Below, piece by piece: positions 48,456 to 58,326 of a stretch of DNA of 64,000 nt. A program made the translations under genes and the position numbers. The stretch's first letter is position 1; every line of letters begins with the position of its first letter. The stretch is from an uncultured Burkholderiales bacterium. Lineage in GTDB: Bacteria > Pseudomonadota > Gammaproteobacteria > Burkholderiales > Burkholderiaceae_C. The DNA lies in contig CAIJQQ010000040.1 of assembly GCA_903822825.1 (NCBI GenBank), positions 17,627 through 81,626 on the forward strand, written 5' to 3'. The notes beneath the pieces were generated by a model. The model was given only the letters and a program-made list of their open reading frames with translations. It searched no databases and was not told the DNA's origin.

Positions 48456-48485
48456 TTTCCAAGACCCGCGAGGGCACCTATCATC

Positions 48486-48508
48486 AAAGGCCCTCTGGGG
48501 CCTTTTTT
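48486..48508 (+). terminator. Rho-independent terminator between the two tRNAs
   Basis: Stem AAAGGCCC/GGGCCTTT with loop TCTG and a run of six T; it follows tRNA-Pro. Confidence 0.75.
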
Positions 48509-48514
48509 GTTTTT

Positions 48515-48591
48515 CTGCCCGTAGCTCAGTTGGATAGAGCAACAGCCTTCTAAGCTGTGGGTCACAGGTTCGATCCCTGTCGGGCAGACCA
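48515..48591 (+). tRNA. tRNA-Arg (anticodon TCT)
   Basis: 77 bases with encoded CCA. Acceptor CTGCCCG/CGGGCAG, D-arm AGCTCAGTTGGATAGAGC, anticodon stem ACAGC/GCTGT with loop CTTCTAA (anticodon TCT), and T-arm ACAGGTTCGATCCCTGT. Confidence 0.95.
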
Positions 48592-48716
48592 AATCCCCCA
48601 AGCCCATCATCCCCACCATCGCCCTCCATGCGGGTTAGCCCTGATGTCAGATGCCATGAAGGCTTGTAAATTACTTCAAACTTCAAATATTGAAGCCTGA
48701 TTTACAAAGGACCGAC

Positions 48717-51050
48717 ATGAAAATCGTGTGCATTGGGGGGGGTCCCTCAGGCCTGTACTTTGCGTTGCTGATGAAAAAGCTCGGCCCCCACCATGACATC
48801 ACGGTGGTCGAGCGCAACAAGCCCTACGACACCTTTGGCTGGGGTGTGGTGTTTTCTGACCAGACGCTGGAGAACATGCGTCAGTGGGACATCGACACCG
48901 CCAACGAGGTGCAGCAGGCCTTCAACCACTGGGACGACATCGAACTGCATTTCAAGGATCGGGTGATCCGCTCGGGTGGTCATGGTTTTGTAGGGATTGG
49001 ACGCAAAAAACTCCTCAACATTCTGCAAGCGCGCTGCGAGCAGTTGGGCGTCAAACTGCTGTTTGAACAAGACGCCACCTCTGACCTCGACTTTCCTGAC
49101 GCCGACTTGGTCATCGCCAGCGATGGCGTGAACTCTCGGGTGCGCAGCCGCTTGCCCGAGGTGTTCAAGCCCGATATCGTGACCCGTCCCAACCGTTTCA
49201 TTTGGCTGGGCACGAACCGTCAATACGACGCCTTCACTTTCCTGTTCGAAAAAACCGAGCACGGCTGGTTTCAGGCCCACGTCTACAAATTCGACAACCA
49301 GACCTCGACCTTCATCGTCGAGTGCCCCGAGCACGTCTGGCTGGCGCACGGCCTGGACCAGGCCGACCAGGATGCGTCCATCGCCTTCTGTGAAAAACTC
49401 TTTGCCAAGAACCTGCAGGGCGAAAAGTTGATGACCAACGCCCGCCACCTGCGCGGCTCGGCCTGGTTGAACTTCCAACGCGTCAAGTGCGCGAAATGGT
49501 CCACGTTCAACGGCAACAGCCATGTGGTGCTGATGGGCGATGCAGTGCACACAGCGCACTTTGCGATTGGCTCGGGCACCAAGCTCGCACTGGAAGACGC
49601 CATCGAGCTGGTGCGCCAGTTCAAAGACCTTGGCGATACAGCACAACACATCCCCGAAGTGCTGCAACACTACCAGGCCGTGCGCGAGATCGACGTGATC
49701 CGCCTGCAAAACGCCGCCTGGAACGCGATGGAATGGTTCGAGGTGTGCGGCGAGCGCTACTGCGACCAGCTCGAGCCCGAGCAGTTCATGTACTCCATGC
49801 TCACCCGCAGCCAGCGCATCAGCCACGAGAATTTACGTCTGCGTGACACGGCCTGGCTGGAAGGCTACGAGGCCTGGTTTGCAGGGCGCACGGCCACGCC
49901 GGGCATTCGCCCGCCGATGTTCACGCCCTATACCCAACGCTCGGTCACGCTCAAAAACCGTGTGGTGGTCTCGCCCATGGCGCAATACATGGCGGTGGAT
50001 GGCCGCGTGGGCGACGACCACCTGGTCCATCTGGGCGCACGCGCCATGGGCGGTGCTGGGCTGGTGATGGTCGAGATGACCGCACCCAGCGCCGACGGTC
50101 GCATCACGCACGGCTGCCCGGGTTTGTGGAATGAGCAGCAGACCGCCGACTTTGCAAGAATAGTGGACTGGGTGCATGCCAAATCTGACGCGAAGATCGG
50201 CCTGCAGATTGGCCACGCCGGGCCCAAAGGCTCGACCTGCCGACCTTGGCAAGGCGCGGGCATGGACCAGCCTGTGCCCGCTGACGATGCGGAAGGCAAC
50301 TGGCCGCTGATCGCCGCGTCGCCCATGCCCTATTTGCCCCATGGCGATGTACCCCGCGCCATGACCCGCGCCGACATGGACCGCGTCACGGCCGACTTCG
50401 TGGCCAGCACCCAGCGCGCTGCCCAAGCTGGTTTTGACTGGCTGGAGTTGCACTGCGCCCACGGCTATCTGTTGTCGAGCTTCATCAGCCCTCTTACAAA
50501 TCAGCGCACAGATGAGTACGGCGGCTCGCTCGCCAACCGCCTGCGTTACCCGCTCGAAGTGTTTGCCGCTGTGCGCGCCGCTTGGCCCAAAGACCTGCCC
50601 ATGTCGGTGCGCATCTCGGCGCACGACTGGGTCGAAGGCGGCATCACGCCCACCGACGCGGTCGAGATCGCCCGCGCCTTCAAGGCTGCAGGCGCCGACA
50701 TGATCGACTGCTCATCGGGTCAGGTCAGTGCGCATCAAAAGCCCACTTACGGCCGCATGTACCAAACCCCCTTTGCCGACCGCATCCGCCAAGAAGCGGG
50801 CATCGCCACCATCTCGGTGGGTGCCATCAGTGAAGCCGACCACGTCAACAGCATCCTGGCCGCTGGCCGCGCTGACCTCTGCGCCGTGGCTCGCCCTCAC
50901 CTGGCCAACCCGGCCTGGACCTTGACCGAAGCGGCGCGCATCGGCTTCAAAGACGTGGCCTGGCCGCGTGCTTACGTATCAGGCAAGCCACAGCTCGAAG
51001 CAGGTTTTGCCCGCGAGCGTGCCATGCAGACCGCGAGCAAGGGGGACTGA
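48717..51050 (+). CDS. Fused FAD monooxygenase / old-yellow-enzyme reductase: 2-aminobenzoyl-CoA monooxygenase/reductase or salicylyl-CoA 5-hydroxylase type
   Basis: 777 aa from ATG 48717 ([19 protein letters not shown]); the track adds nine residues. Residues 1 to about 390 form a class A monooxygenase (GGGPSG, DG motif [15 protein letters not shown] motif [24 protein letters not shown]). Residues from about 405 form an OYE-like FMN reductase ([65 protein letters not shown]). This fusion is known from 2-aminobenzoyl-CoA monooxygenase/reductase of Azoarcus evansii, which hydroxylates and reduces the ring of the CoA thioester. The downstream operon provides ligase and beta-oxidation enzymes, matching this role. 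Confidence 0.9.
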   Translation: MKIVCIGGGPSGLYFALLMKKLGPHHDITVVERNKPYDTFGWGVVFSDQTLENMRQWDIDTANEVQQAFNHWDDIELHFKDRVIRSGGHGFVGIGRKKLLNILQARCEQLGVKLLFEQDATSDLDFPDADLVIASDGVNSRVRSRLPEVFKPDIVTRPNRFIWLGTNRQYDAFTFLFEKTEHGWFQAHVYKFDNQTSTFIVECPEHVWLAHGLDQADQDASIAFCEKLFAKNLQGEKLMTNARHLRGSAWLNFQRVKCAKWSTFNGNSHVVLMGDAVHTAHFAIGSGTKLALEDAIELVRQFKDLGDTAQHIPEVLQHYQAVREIDVIRLQNAAWNAMEWFEVCGERYCDQLEPEQFMYSMLTRSQRISHENLRLRDTAWLEGYEAWFAGRTATPGIRPPMFTPYTQRSVTLKNRVVVSPMAQYMAVDGRVGDDHLVHLGARAMGGAGLVMVEMTAPSADGRITHGCPGLWNEQQTADFARIVDWVHAKSDAKIGLQIGHAGPKGSTCRPWQGAGMDQPVPADDAEGNWPLIAASPMPYLPHGDVPRAMTRADMDRVTADFVASTQRAAQAGFDWLELHCAHGYLLSSFISPLTNQRTDEYGGSLANRLRYPLEVFAAVRAAWPKDLPMSVRISAHDWVEGGITPTDAVEIARAFKAAGADMIDCSSGQVSAHQKPTYGRMYQTPFADRIRQEAGIATISVGAISEADHVNSILAAGRADLCAVARPHLANPAWTLTEAARIGFKDVAWPRAYVSGKPQLEAGFARERAMQTASKGD

Positions 51051-51068
51051 GATGTCGCATAAAAGTGC

Positions 51069-51158
51069 AGGATCGACGCCCTCGTCGCAATCTGCAGGTG
51101 TGGGAGCCGCGCCCTCGCGGCGATTGGGCGTCCATCGCGGCGAGGGCGCCGCTCCTAC
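51069..51158. repeat. REP cluster, locus C (one truncated unit plus a REPIN-like doublet)
   Basis: Truncated unit CGACG-CCCT-CGTCG (about 51069-51090), then GTGGGAG-CCGCG-CCCT-CGCGG (51100-51124) and an inverted unit (51134-51158) reading GTAGGAG-CGGCG-CCCT-CGCCG on the minus strand. The element ends one base before GGAGG, the ribosome-binding site of the SDR gene. It is thus placed inside the aromatic-CoA operon. Confidence 0.82.
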
Positions 51159-51170
51159 GGAGGCCAAAGC

Positions 51171-51962
51171 ATGCTGAGCAACCGCCACGCCCTCATCACC
51201 GGAGCCGGTGCAGGCATTGGCGCGGCCATCGCATTGAAGCTCGCGCAAGCGGGTTGCCGCTTGACCCTGTGTGGCCGCTCGCAAGACAAGCTGCAAGCGC
51301 AAGCCGAGGCGCTGCGCGCACAGGTGCCCGATGTGGCGGTGTTGATTGCGCCCATGGATGTGGCCGATGTCCACGCCGTGCAAGCCGCAGTGCAGCAGGC
51401 CCAGGCCCACTTTGGCCCCGTCAACATCTTGGTCAACAACGCGGGCCAGGTGAGCAGCCAGCCCTTTGGCAAGACCGATGCCGCGCTGTGGCAGCAGATG
51501 CTGAACGTCAACCTCACGGGCACATACCACTGCATCCAGGCGGTGTTGCCTGGCATGCTCGAAGCGGCCGCCAGTGGAACCCCCGGGCGCATCGTCAACA
51601 TCGCCAGCACGGCGGGCCTCAAAGGCTACGCCTATGTGAGCGCCTACGTGGCGGCCAAGCACGGTGTGGTGGGCTTGACCAAAGCCTTGGCTCTGGAACT
51701 GGCCCGCAAGGGCGTGACCGTGAACGCCATTTGCCCCGGCTACACCGAGACCGACATCGTGCGCGAAGCGGTTCAAAACATCGTGAGCAAAACAGGCAAG
51801 AGCGAGACCGAAGCTCGCCAAGCGCTGGCCGCCAGCAACCCGCAGCAGCGCTTGGTGCAGCCGCAAGAAGTGGCGCAAAGCGTGTTGTGGCTGTGTGGCG
51901 CGGGCAGCAATGCGATCAACGGCCAAGCCATTGCCATTGATGGCGGGGAGCTGGCTGGATGA
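51171..51962 (+). CDS. SDR-family oxidoreductase (3-hydroxyacyl-CoA dehydrogenase type II-like)
   Basis: 263 aa with RBS GGAGG directly after the REP element. Complete SDR motifs: TGAGAGIG, NNAG, catalytic Ser in IASTAGLKG and YVAAK. PGYTETDIV and the C-terminal NGQAIAIDGGE follow. In this operon it probably oxidises or reduces a cyclic hydroxyacyl-CoA intermediate. The stop overlaps the MarR start (ATGA). Confidence 0.9.
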   Translation: MLSNRHALITGAGAGIGAAIALKLAQAGCRLTLCGRSQDKLQAQAEALRAQVPDVAVLIAPMDVADVHAVQAAVQQAQAHFGPVNILVNNAGQVSSQPFGKTDAALWQQMLNVNLTGTYHCIQAVLPGMLEAAASGTPGRIVNIASTAGLKGYAYVSAYVAAKHGVVGLTKALALELARKGVTVNAICPGYTETDIVREAVQNIVSKTGKSETEARQALAASNPQQRLVQPQEVAQSVLWLCGAGSNAINGQAIAIDGGELAG

Positions 51963-52447
51963 GCAGCATGACCGACATGGAAGTGCGCGCACATGCTGAC
52001 CACCACGCTTCGCTGCGCCTGTGGTTGCGTCTACTCTCGGCCACCACCCGCATCGAAGACACGATCCGCCAACGCTTGCGCGAGCAGTTTGGCATCACGC
52101 TGCCGCGCTTTGACCTGATGGCGCAACTAGAGCGTGAACCGCAGGGTTTGTCGATGGGCGAGCTGTCGCGCCGCATGATGGTCACGGGTGGCAACGTCAC
52201 AGCCATAGTCGACCAGCTCGAAAGAGAACAACTGGTGCAGCGGCAAATGCAGGCCAGCGACCGCCGCTCGTACACCGTCAGCCTGACCGATGCCGGGCGC
52301 AGCGCTTTCGCGGCCATGGCCCTGGCGCACGAAGGCTGGGTCGTCGAGCTGCTGTCGCCGCTGACTGAGCAAGAACAAACACAGTTGCATCAATTGCTGG
52401 GCACCTTGAAGTCCGGCACCCCTACACACATTAAGGAGACAAAATGA
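51959..52447 (+). CDS. MarR-family transcriptional regulator
   Basis: 162 aa. Winged HTH with [68 protein letters not shown], the typical MarR DRR wing. It overlaps the SDR gene upstream and the enoyl-CoA hydratase downstream by four bases each. MarR proteins in aromatic-CoA operons commonly respond to the CoA-thioester; here that is inference. Confidence 0.92.
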   Translation: MSSMTDMEVRAHADHHASLRLWLRLLSATTRIEDTIRQRLREQFGITLPRFDLMAQLEREPQGLSMGELSRRMMVTGGNVTAIVDQLEREQLVQRQMQASDRRSYTVSLTDAGRSAFAAMALAHEGWVVELLSPLTEQEQTQLHQLLGTLKSGTPTHIKETK

Positions 52448-53304
52448 CCCAACGCTACCTGCCCGGCCAGCCGCACCAGCTGCCCCGCCACAACCAGCCC
52501 ATGGCGGGTTACCAGCCCGAGCATTTTTTACTGTCCGTCAAAGACGGTGTGGCCACGGTGAGCCTGAACCGCCCCGAGCGCAAGAACCCTCTGTCGTTTG
52601 ATTCGTACGCCGAGCTGCGTGACTTTTTCCGCGCCTTGCCCTACGCACCCGACATCCACGCCGTGGTCATCACGGGCGCCGGCGGCAACTTCTGTTCGGG
52701 TGGCGATGTGCACGAAATCATCGGCCCGCTCACCCAACTCGACATGCCCGGCCTCTTGGCCTTCACCCGCATGACGGGCGACTTGGTCAAGGCCATGCGC
52801 GCCTGTCCGCAGCCCATCGTCGCGGCGATCGACGGCGTGTGTGCGGGCGCAGGCGCGATCCTGGCCATGGCGTCTGACCTGCGTTACGGCACCGAGCGCA
52901 GCAAGACCTATTTCCTGTTCAACAAAGTCGGCTTGGCCGGTTGCGACATGGGTGCCTGTGCGCTCTTGCCGCGCATCATCGGCCAAGGCCGTGCGAGCGA
53001 GCTGCTCTTCACCGGGCGCGGTCTGGGCGCACTGGAGGCCGAGCGTTGGGGTTTTTACAACCGCGTGTGCGAGGCAGACACCGTGCTGGCCGATGCACAG
53101 GCCATCGCCGCCCAGTTGGTGGCCGGCCCCACCTTTGCCAACGGCATCACCAAAAAAATGCTGCAACAAGAGTGGAACATGGGCGTGGACGAAGCCATCG
53201 AAGCCGAAGCCCAGGCCCAAGCCATCTGCATGGCCACCAACGACTTCCACCGGGCGTACCACGCCTTTGTGGCCAAGCAAACGCCCGTTTTTGAAGGGGA
53301 CTGA
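52444..53304 (+). CDS. Enoyl-CoA hydratase family protein
   Basis: 286 aa crotonase-fold protein with an N-terminal extension of about 25 residues. Oxyanion-hole motifs: [16 protein letters not shown] and [21 protein letters not shown], then [22 protein letters not shown]. In the operon it probably hydrates the cyclic enoyl-CoA formed from the reduced aromatic ring, or opens the ring. Overlaps marR by ATGA and ends three bases before the dehydrogenase. Confidence 0.9.
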   Translation: MTQRYLPGQPHQLPRHNQPMAGYQPEHFLLSVKDGVATVSLNRPERKNPLSFDSYAELRDFFRALPYAPDIHAVVITGAGGNFCSGGDVHEIIGPLTQLDMPGLLAFTRMTGDLVKAMRACPQPIVAAIDGVCAGAGAILAMASDLRYGTERSKTYFLFNKVGLAGCDMGACALLPRIIGQGRASELLFTGRGLGALEAERWGFYNRVCEADTVLADAQAIAAQLVAGPTFANGITKKMLQQEWNMGVDEAIEAEAQAQAICMATNDFHRAYHAFVAKQTPVFEGD

Positions 53305-53307
53305 GCC

Positions 53308-54522
53308 ATGTCAGACCACCCAGCCACTCACCCGCCAGAACTCGACTGGCCCTTCTTTGACAACAGCCACCGCGACTTCAAAGTGCGCCTGGACGCCTGG
53401 TGCAACGCGCACCTGGCCCACGCCCATCACGACGAAAGCCGCGACGCGGTGGACGCCGAATGCATCCGCCTGGTGCGCCTGCTGGGCAGCGGCGGTTGGC
53501 TTAAACATGCGGTCTCGGGCACAGCCTATGGCGCAGCGTCAGACGTGATCGACACCCGCCAGCTGTGCCTGCTGCGCGAAACGCTGGCTTTTCACAATGG
53601 CCTCTCGGACTTCGCGTTTGCCATGCAGGGCTTGGGCACAGGTGCCATCAGCCTCATGGGCACAGCCGATCAAAAGCAGCGCTACCTGGCGCGTGTGGCG
53701 TCGGGCCAGGCCTTGAGCGCCTTTGCCTTGAGTGAACCCGATGCAGGCTCGGACGTGGCCGCCATGCAGTGCAGCGCCACGGCCACGGCAGACGGCTATG
53801 TGCTCAACGGCCGTAAGACCTGGATCAGCAACGGCGGCATCGCCGACTTTTATGTGGTGTTTGCCCGCACGGGCGAAGCGCCCGGCGAAGGCTTGGGTGG
53901 CACCCCTGGCCGGGGTTCCAAGGGCATCACAGCTTTCATTGTCGATGCCGACACGCCCGGTCTGTCGATTGAAGAGCGCATCGACGTGGTGGCCCCTCAC
54001 CCGCTGGCCACGCTCAAGTTTGATAACTGCAAGGTCGCTGCCAAGCAACGCATTGGCGAAGCGGGTCAGGGCTTCAAGGTCGCCATGGCCACGCTCGATG
54101 TGTTCCGCACCTCGGTGGCAGCGGCCGCTTTGGGCTTTGGGCGGCGTGCGCTGCACGAGTCCATCAGCTGGGCGCGTTCACGCAAGATGTTTGGCCAAAG
54201 CCTGGGCGACTTTCAGATCACGCAGGTCAAGATCGCGCAAATGGCGACCATGCTTGACGCGGCCACGCTCTTGACGTACCGCGCCGCTTGGCTGCGCGAC
54301 CAAGGTGGGCGCATCACCCGCGAAGCGGCCATGGCCAAGATGACCGCCACCGAAAACGCCCAGCAGATCATTGACATGGCGGTGCAGATGCACGGCGGCA
54401 TGGGCGTCAAAAAAGGCGTGATGGTCGAGTCGCTCTACCGCGAGATCCGTGCGCTGCGCATCTACGAAGGCGCCACCGAAGTGCAGCAGCTGATCATTGG
54501 CAAGGACTTGTTGAAAGCTTGA
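53308..54522 (+). CDS. Acyl-CoA dehydrogenase
   Basis: 404 aa. FAD and substrate motifs: [40 protein letters not shown] and [26 protein letters not shown]. The catalytic Glu lies in [19 protein letters not shown]. Located between the hydratase (three-base gap) and the ligase (one-base gap). Likely dehydrogenates an alicyclic or ring-opened acyl-CoA. Confidence 0.92.
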   Translation: MSDHPATHPPELDWPFFDNSHRDFKVRLDAWCNAHLAHAHHDESRDAVDAECIRLVRLLGSGGWLKHAVSGTAYGAASDVIDTRQLCLLRETLAFHNGLSDFAFAMQGLGTGAISLMGTADQKQRYLARVASGQALSAFALSEPDAGSDVAAMQCSATATADGYVLNGRKTWISNGGIADFYVVFARTGEAPGEGLGGTPGRGSKGITAFIVDADTPGLSIEERIDVVAPHPLATLKFDNCKVAAKQRIGEAGQGFKVAMATLDVFRTSVAAAALGFGRRALHESISWARSRKMFGQSLGDFQITQVKIAQMATMLDAATLLTYRAAWLRDQGGRITREAAMAKMTATENAQQIIDMAVQMHGGMGVKKGVMVESLYREIRALRIYEGATEVQQLIIGKDLLKA

Positions 54523-54523
54523 C

Positions 54524-56203
54524 ATGAGCGACTGGAACCAACTGCTGCCCAGCAGCCACAGCGACACCTTTGCGCGTGACCGGCTGCCGCCGAAGGACCA
54601 ACTGCCGGTGTTCATGGCGGATCGACCTGAGCTGGACTACCCGGATGTGCTGAACTGCGCGGTGGAACTCGTGGACCGGCACGTGGAGGCAGGCAAAGGC
54701 GATCGCATCGCGCTGCATGGCGTGAGCGATTTCAACAAGGGTGGCGGCGACTTCAGCTGGACGTATGCGCAGTTGCAAGACAAGAGCAACCGCATCGCCC
54801 AGGTGTTGACCCACGACATGGGCCTCGTGCCCGGCAACCGCATTTTGCTGCGCGGCGGCAACAGCCCCATGATGGCGGCTTGTTTGCTGGGTGCGCTCAA
54901 GGCGGGCCTGGTGGCGGTGCCCACCATGCCGCTGCTGCGTGCGGGCGAGTTGGCACAGATCATCGACAAAGCGCAGGTCAGCGCCGCCCTGTGCGACAGC
55001 CTGCTGGCCGACGAACTGCAGCATTGCATGACGCCTGGCCACGCCAGCCACATGGCCAGCTTGCAGCAGCTGGTGCAGTTCCGCAGCGATGCTCCTGATG
55101 GCCTGGAGCAGCGCATGGTGCAGCAAAGTGGCGCGTACACGCCTCACGCCACCAGCCGCGACGACGTGTGCCTGATTGCGTTCACCAGCGGCACCACGGG
55201 CCAACCCAAGGGCACCATGCACTTCCACCGCGATGTGCTGGCCATGTGCGATTTGTTCCCGCGCCACATCCTGCAAATGAACGAGAACGATGTGGTCTGC
55301 GGCACGCCGCCCATCGCCTTCACTTTCGGGCTGGGCGGGCTGCTGGCGTTTCCGCTGCGCTACGGCGCGAGCACCGTGCTGCTCGAAAAGCACACGCCCG
55401 AGACCTTGATGCAGACCATTGCCAAGTACCGCGCCACGCAGTGCTACACCGCGCCCACCCTATACCGCCAGATGGCAACGCTGGCCAAAGGCGTTGACCT
55501 GTCGAGCCTCAAGCACCCTGTCTCAGCAGGCGAGGCCTTGCCCGACGCCACACGCCAGCTGTGGAAGCAGGCCACGGGCATCGAGATGACCGACGGCATT
55601 GGCGGCACCGAAGTGATCCACATCTACATCTCGAGCGCGGGCGCGCAAGTGCGCCCCGGCAGCATTGGCCAAGTGGTGCCCGGCTATGTGGCGCAGATCG
55701 TGGGCGACGACATGCAACCCGTGCCGCCCGGCACCGTGGGGCGGCTCGCGGTGCGCGGCCCCACAGGCTGCAAATACCTGGCCGACCCGCGCCAGCAAGA
55801 CTATGTGAAAGACGGCTGGAACCTGCCCGGCGACACCTTCGTCATGGACGCCGACGGCTACTTCAGCTACCAGGCGCGCAATGACGACATGATCATCTCG
55901 GCGGGCTACAACATCGCAGGCCCCGAGGTGGAAGGCGCTTTGCTGCAACACCCGGCCGTGGCCGAATGCGGCGTGGTCGGCATGCCCGACGAAGACCGCG
56001 GCCACATCGTGCAGGCCTATGTGGTGCTCAAGCCCGGCCACACGGGCGATGCGGCCACAGAAAAAGCCTTGCAAGAGCACGTCAAGCAAACCATCGCCCC
56101 ATTCAAGTACCCGCGCAAGGTGGTCTTTTTGGACGCCTTGCCCCGCACCGAAACCGGCAAACTGCAGCGCTTCAAGCTGCGTCAAATTTCAGTCAACAAA
56201 TAA
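54524..56203 (+). CDS. AMP-dependent aryl-CoA ligase (2-aminobenzoate-CoA ligase-like)
   Basis: 559 aa ANL-family ligase. P-loop-like AMP motif IAFTSGTTGQPKGTMHFH, A5/A8 motifs DGIGGTEVIHIYISS and DADGYFSYQARNDDMIISAGYNIAGPEVE, and the C-terminal catalytic Lys in LPRTETGKLQRFKLRQI. The N-terminal part (RDRLPPKDQLPVF) resembles benzoate- and 2-aminobenzoate-CoA ligases. It would activate the aromatic acid that feeds the monooxygenase/reductase. Confidence 0.9.
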   Translation: MSDWNQLLPSSHSDTFARDRLPPKDQLPVFMADRPELDYPDVLNCAVELVDRHVEAGKGDRIALHGVSDFNKGGGDFSWTYAQLQDKSNRIAQVLTHDMGLVPGNRILLRGGNSPMMAACLLGALKAGLVAVPTMPLLRAGELAQIIDKAQVSAALCDSLLADELQHCMTPGHASHMASLQQLVQFRSDAPDGLEQRMVQQSGAYTPHATSRDDVCLIAFTSGTTGQPKGTMHFHRDVLAMCDLFPRHILQMNENDVVCGTPPIAFTFGLGGLLAFPLRYGASTVLLEKHTPETLMQTIAKYRATQCYTAPTLYRQMATLAKGVDLSSLKHPVSAGEALPDATRQLWKQATGIEMTDGIGGTEVIHIYISSAGAQVRPGSIGQVVPGYVAQIVGDDMQPVPPGTVGRLAVRGPTGCKYLADPRQQDYVKDGWNLPGDTFVMDADGYFSYQARNDDMIISAGYNIAGPEVEGALLQHPAVAECGVVGMPDEDRGHIVQAYVVLKPGHTGDAATEKALQEHVKQTIAPFKYPRKVVFLDALPRTETGKLQRFKLRQISVNK

Positions 56204-56249
56204 CTTTGCGGGACAGATCTTTAGCTCTGTCCCCAACCAAGGAGAAAGC

Positions 56250-56645
56250 ATGTTCAACGTCTTGCAACCCGAAGGCTGGGCACCCGCCAAAGGCTATGCC
56301 AATGGCATCGAAGCGCGTGGCCGCATGGTGTTCGTCGCGGGCATGATCGGCTGGAACGGCCAAGCCCAATTCGAGACCGACGACTTTGTGGCCCAGTGCC
56401 GTCAAGCCCTGCAAAACATCGTCGACACGCTCGCGTGCGCAGGCGCAGGCCCGCAGCACATGGCGCGCATGACTTGGTACGTCAAAGACAAGAAGGAATA
56501 CTTGGCCCGTGGCCGCGAGCTGGGCAAGGTTTATCAGGAAGTCATTGGCAAGAACTACCCGGCCATGACGCTGGTGCAGGTGGCTGATTTGGTGGAGGAC
56601 CGGGCGCTGGTGGAGATTGAGGTGACGGCGGTGGTGCCGGAGTGA
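56250..56645 (+). CDS. Rid-family protein (YjgF/YER057c), Arg-less subgroup
   Basis: 131 aa from ATG 56250, with AAGGAGA before the start. It has the Rid core VFVAGMIGWNGQ, QALQNIVDTLACAGAGPQHMARMTWYVKDK and LVEIEVTAVVPE. The position equal to Arg105 of E. coli RidA (PARSCVEV) reads PAMTLVQV, so the arginine of enamine/imine deamination is missing. It is the last gene of the aromatic-CoA operon. A role on the enamine intermediate of 2-aminobenzoyl-CoA degradation is attractive but would need a different mechanism. Confidence 0.88.
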   Translation: MFNVLQPEGWAPAKGYANGIEARGRMVFVAGMIGWNGQAQFETDDFVAQCRQALQNIVDTLACAGAGPQHMARMTWYVKDKKEYLARGRELGKVYQEVIGKNYPAMTLVQVADLVEDRALVEIEVTAVVPE

Positions 56646-56839
56646 ACGTAAAAGGCCTTGATTAGAAGCTGCAGAATGCCTAGATCGATCGGTGGGTTTA
56701 GGCTGATTGAAGTATTTTGAGCGACTTGGTCTGACCGACCGCCACCTAAAGCAGACCTAATCGACGATGTGGCCTTCAGCCAGATGCTGAAGCAGCGATC
56801 AAATGCTTAGCCAAACTGCGCGAAAAACTACCAGTCCGC

Positions 56840-57496
56840 CTAAGTGTCGTCGCTAAATGCAATAGATTTACCGTTTGACGGGATTGGACGGCGTACCAGG
56901 TTGTGTTGAAAATTTTTCAGATGATCCGCGAGGAACTTGCAATTTCGGTTCGCAGTTTCCTTGAGATTTGCGTTTTGGGTTTGTTTGGAAAGTTGAGACC
57001 AGTAATGGATTCCGTCAGCGATAGCGTGCTCAATGAATGGCACCGGATCCTTCGGGTTCGGAGGGATCTTGATGCAAGGCAAGCCTACGAGCACATAGGT
57101 CTGACGGTCATCGCTATACATCGTTCGCTGCGCGGCCCACAATGCGATTGGGAGTGGAAGCCCTAGAAATTGCTCAAACACTCCTTTGCTTATGCCCTGA
57201 GCTTCCGCACCCATGATTGGCAACAAGCTGCCCAAATATCCCCGGGCACCTGCGTACATGGCACGCTCGCTGAGTTCGTGCCATGACCAGCATGAGTTAT
57301 TAATGAGAAGTGGCGCAGCCAATGGGGAGAATCCATGTGAGACAAAGAACCAGGTTCCATCGTTCATCGATACCCCCATCGAGCCATTGACTCGCTTGAT
57401 TTTTTCGCTGTGAACGATGTACCTCCTCGCCATGTCAATTGCGGCTGGGGGCGGACCACGCCATTCGGTAGCCAACGGATGCGGTATGTGGGTCAT
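56840..57496 (-). CDS. Hypothetical protein, unusual composition
   Basis: 218 aa from ATG 57496, which overlaps the stop of the 2OG-Fe gene (TGATG); the track starts at TTG one codon earlier. I do not recognise a family. It is a soluble-looking protein with a WFFVSHGFSPLAAPLLINNSCWSWHELSERAMYAGARGYLGSLLPIMGAEA core and a lysine/asparagine-rich tail. Base composition is clearly more AT-rich than its neighbours, which suggests recent acquisition. The translational overlap suggests it is nonetheless expressed with the upstream genes. Confidence 0.65.
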   Translation of the reverse strand: MTHIPHPLATEWRGPPPAAIDMARRYIVHSEKIKRVNGSMGVSMNDGTWFFVSHGFSPLAAPLLINNSCWSWHELSERAMYAGARGYLGSLLPIMGAEAQGISKGVFEQFLGLPLPIALWAAQRTMYSDDRQTYVLVGLPCIKIPPNPKDPVPFIEHAIADGIHYWSQLSKQTQNANLKETANRNCKFLADHLKNFQHNLVRRPIPSNGKSIAFSDDT

Positions 57497-58260
57497 CAAG
57501 CCGCCACTGAAAGGGACTGTGGTTCATCCAGAAAGCTGTCGGCCCGCAGCGTGATCACCAAGGTGTCGCGCCATGCGGTGCCTTCGCCCAGCGGCTGGAT
57601 CGGCGTGGTCTCGTGGATCACCCGGTGGTCATTGAGCAAGAGCAATGACCAAGGCTCGTTCAAGGTGAACCGTTGGCCGCGCGGGCTGTCGACGTCAAAG
57701 ACCCGCGTCTCACCACCCTTGATACCGTGGCGCCCAATCAGGAATACCGCCACCCAGTCCACGCCGTCGCGGTGCGCGCCTTCGGGCGTTGGGCGGCCAA
57801 TGCCGTCGGTGGTGTCGATGCGAAACTGGTGTGCTTCGGTGAACCAGGTTGCGCCGCCCTGCGCTTGACTGGCCACAGACCCCAGCCATTGCATCAAAGC
57901 CTGCCAGGCGGGCTGCGCCAGCACTTCGGCCTGCATGGGGTCAAACCAGCGTTGCATGCCGCCGTGCAGCGCGTTGTAAGACACAGGCTGCCAATGCGCC
58001 CGGTGGGGCATGGTCTGGACCCCATCGGCACGCACTTGGAGGCTGGCGTGGCGCCGGCGCCGGTAGCGGCCTCCGTCTTTCAGATACAGGTCAGGCGGCA
58101 ATTCGTTCCAACTTGGCTCCAGCGCCCGCAAGGCAGGCAAAGACACCCCGGCCAAAGCGCAGACACTGTCAGCACCCAACACTGCGAAACCGTGGCGCTC
58201 CAAATCGGTGAGCAGTCGGTCGGCGGATGTCAACGGAGGCGACAAGTCGTGCGGGGGCAT
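57496..58260 (-). CDS. 2OG-Fe(II) dioxygenase-family protein (BPSL-type, Pfam 2OG-Fe_2)
   Basis: 254 aa from ATG 58260; the track uses a TTG. Metal-binding residues are suggested by GAHRDGVDWVAVFLI (HxD) and NDHRVIHETTPI (distal His), with Arg in WRDTLVITLRA for 2-oxoglutarate. N-terminal GFAVLGADSV and DLYLKDGGRYRRRRHASLQ fit the family. Substrate unknown; some relatives hydroxylate free amino acids. Part of the minus-strand run that includes the MetE-core gene. Confidence 0.8.
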   Translation of the reverse strand: MPPHDLSPPLTSADRLLTDLERHGFAVLGADSVCALAGVSLPALRALEPSWNELPPDLYLKDGGRYRRRRHASLQVRADGVQTMPHRAHWQPVSYNALHGGMQRWFDPMQAEVLAQPAWQALMQWLGSVASQAQGGATWFTEAHQFRIDTTDGIGRPTPEGAHRDGVDWVAVFLIGRHGIKGGETRVFDVDSPRGQRFTLNEPWSLLLLNDHRVIHETTPIQPLGEGTAWRDTLVITLRADSFLDEPQSLSVAA

Positions 58261-58326
58261 GAGGGAACTCTTCAAAAAGCAAAGGCGCTAGCATAGCGCC
58301 TTGCCGCCCCGGCGGATGGAGGCAGC

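Noticed and set aside
48515-48716. tRNA-Arg as attachment site for a genomic island carrying the aromatic operon
   Set aside because: No integrase gene and no repeated copy of the tRNA 3' end was seen in the window.
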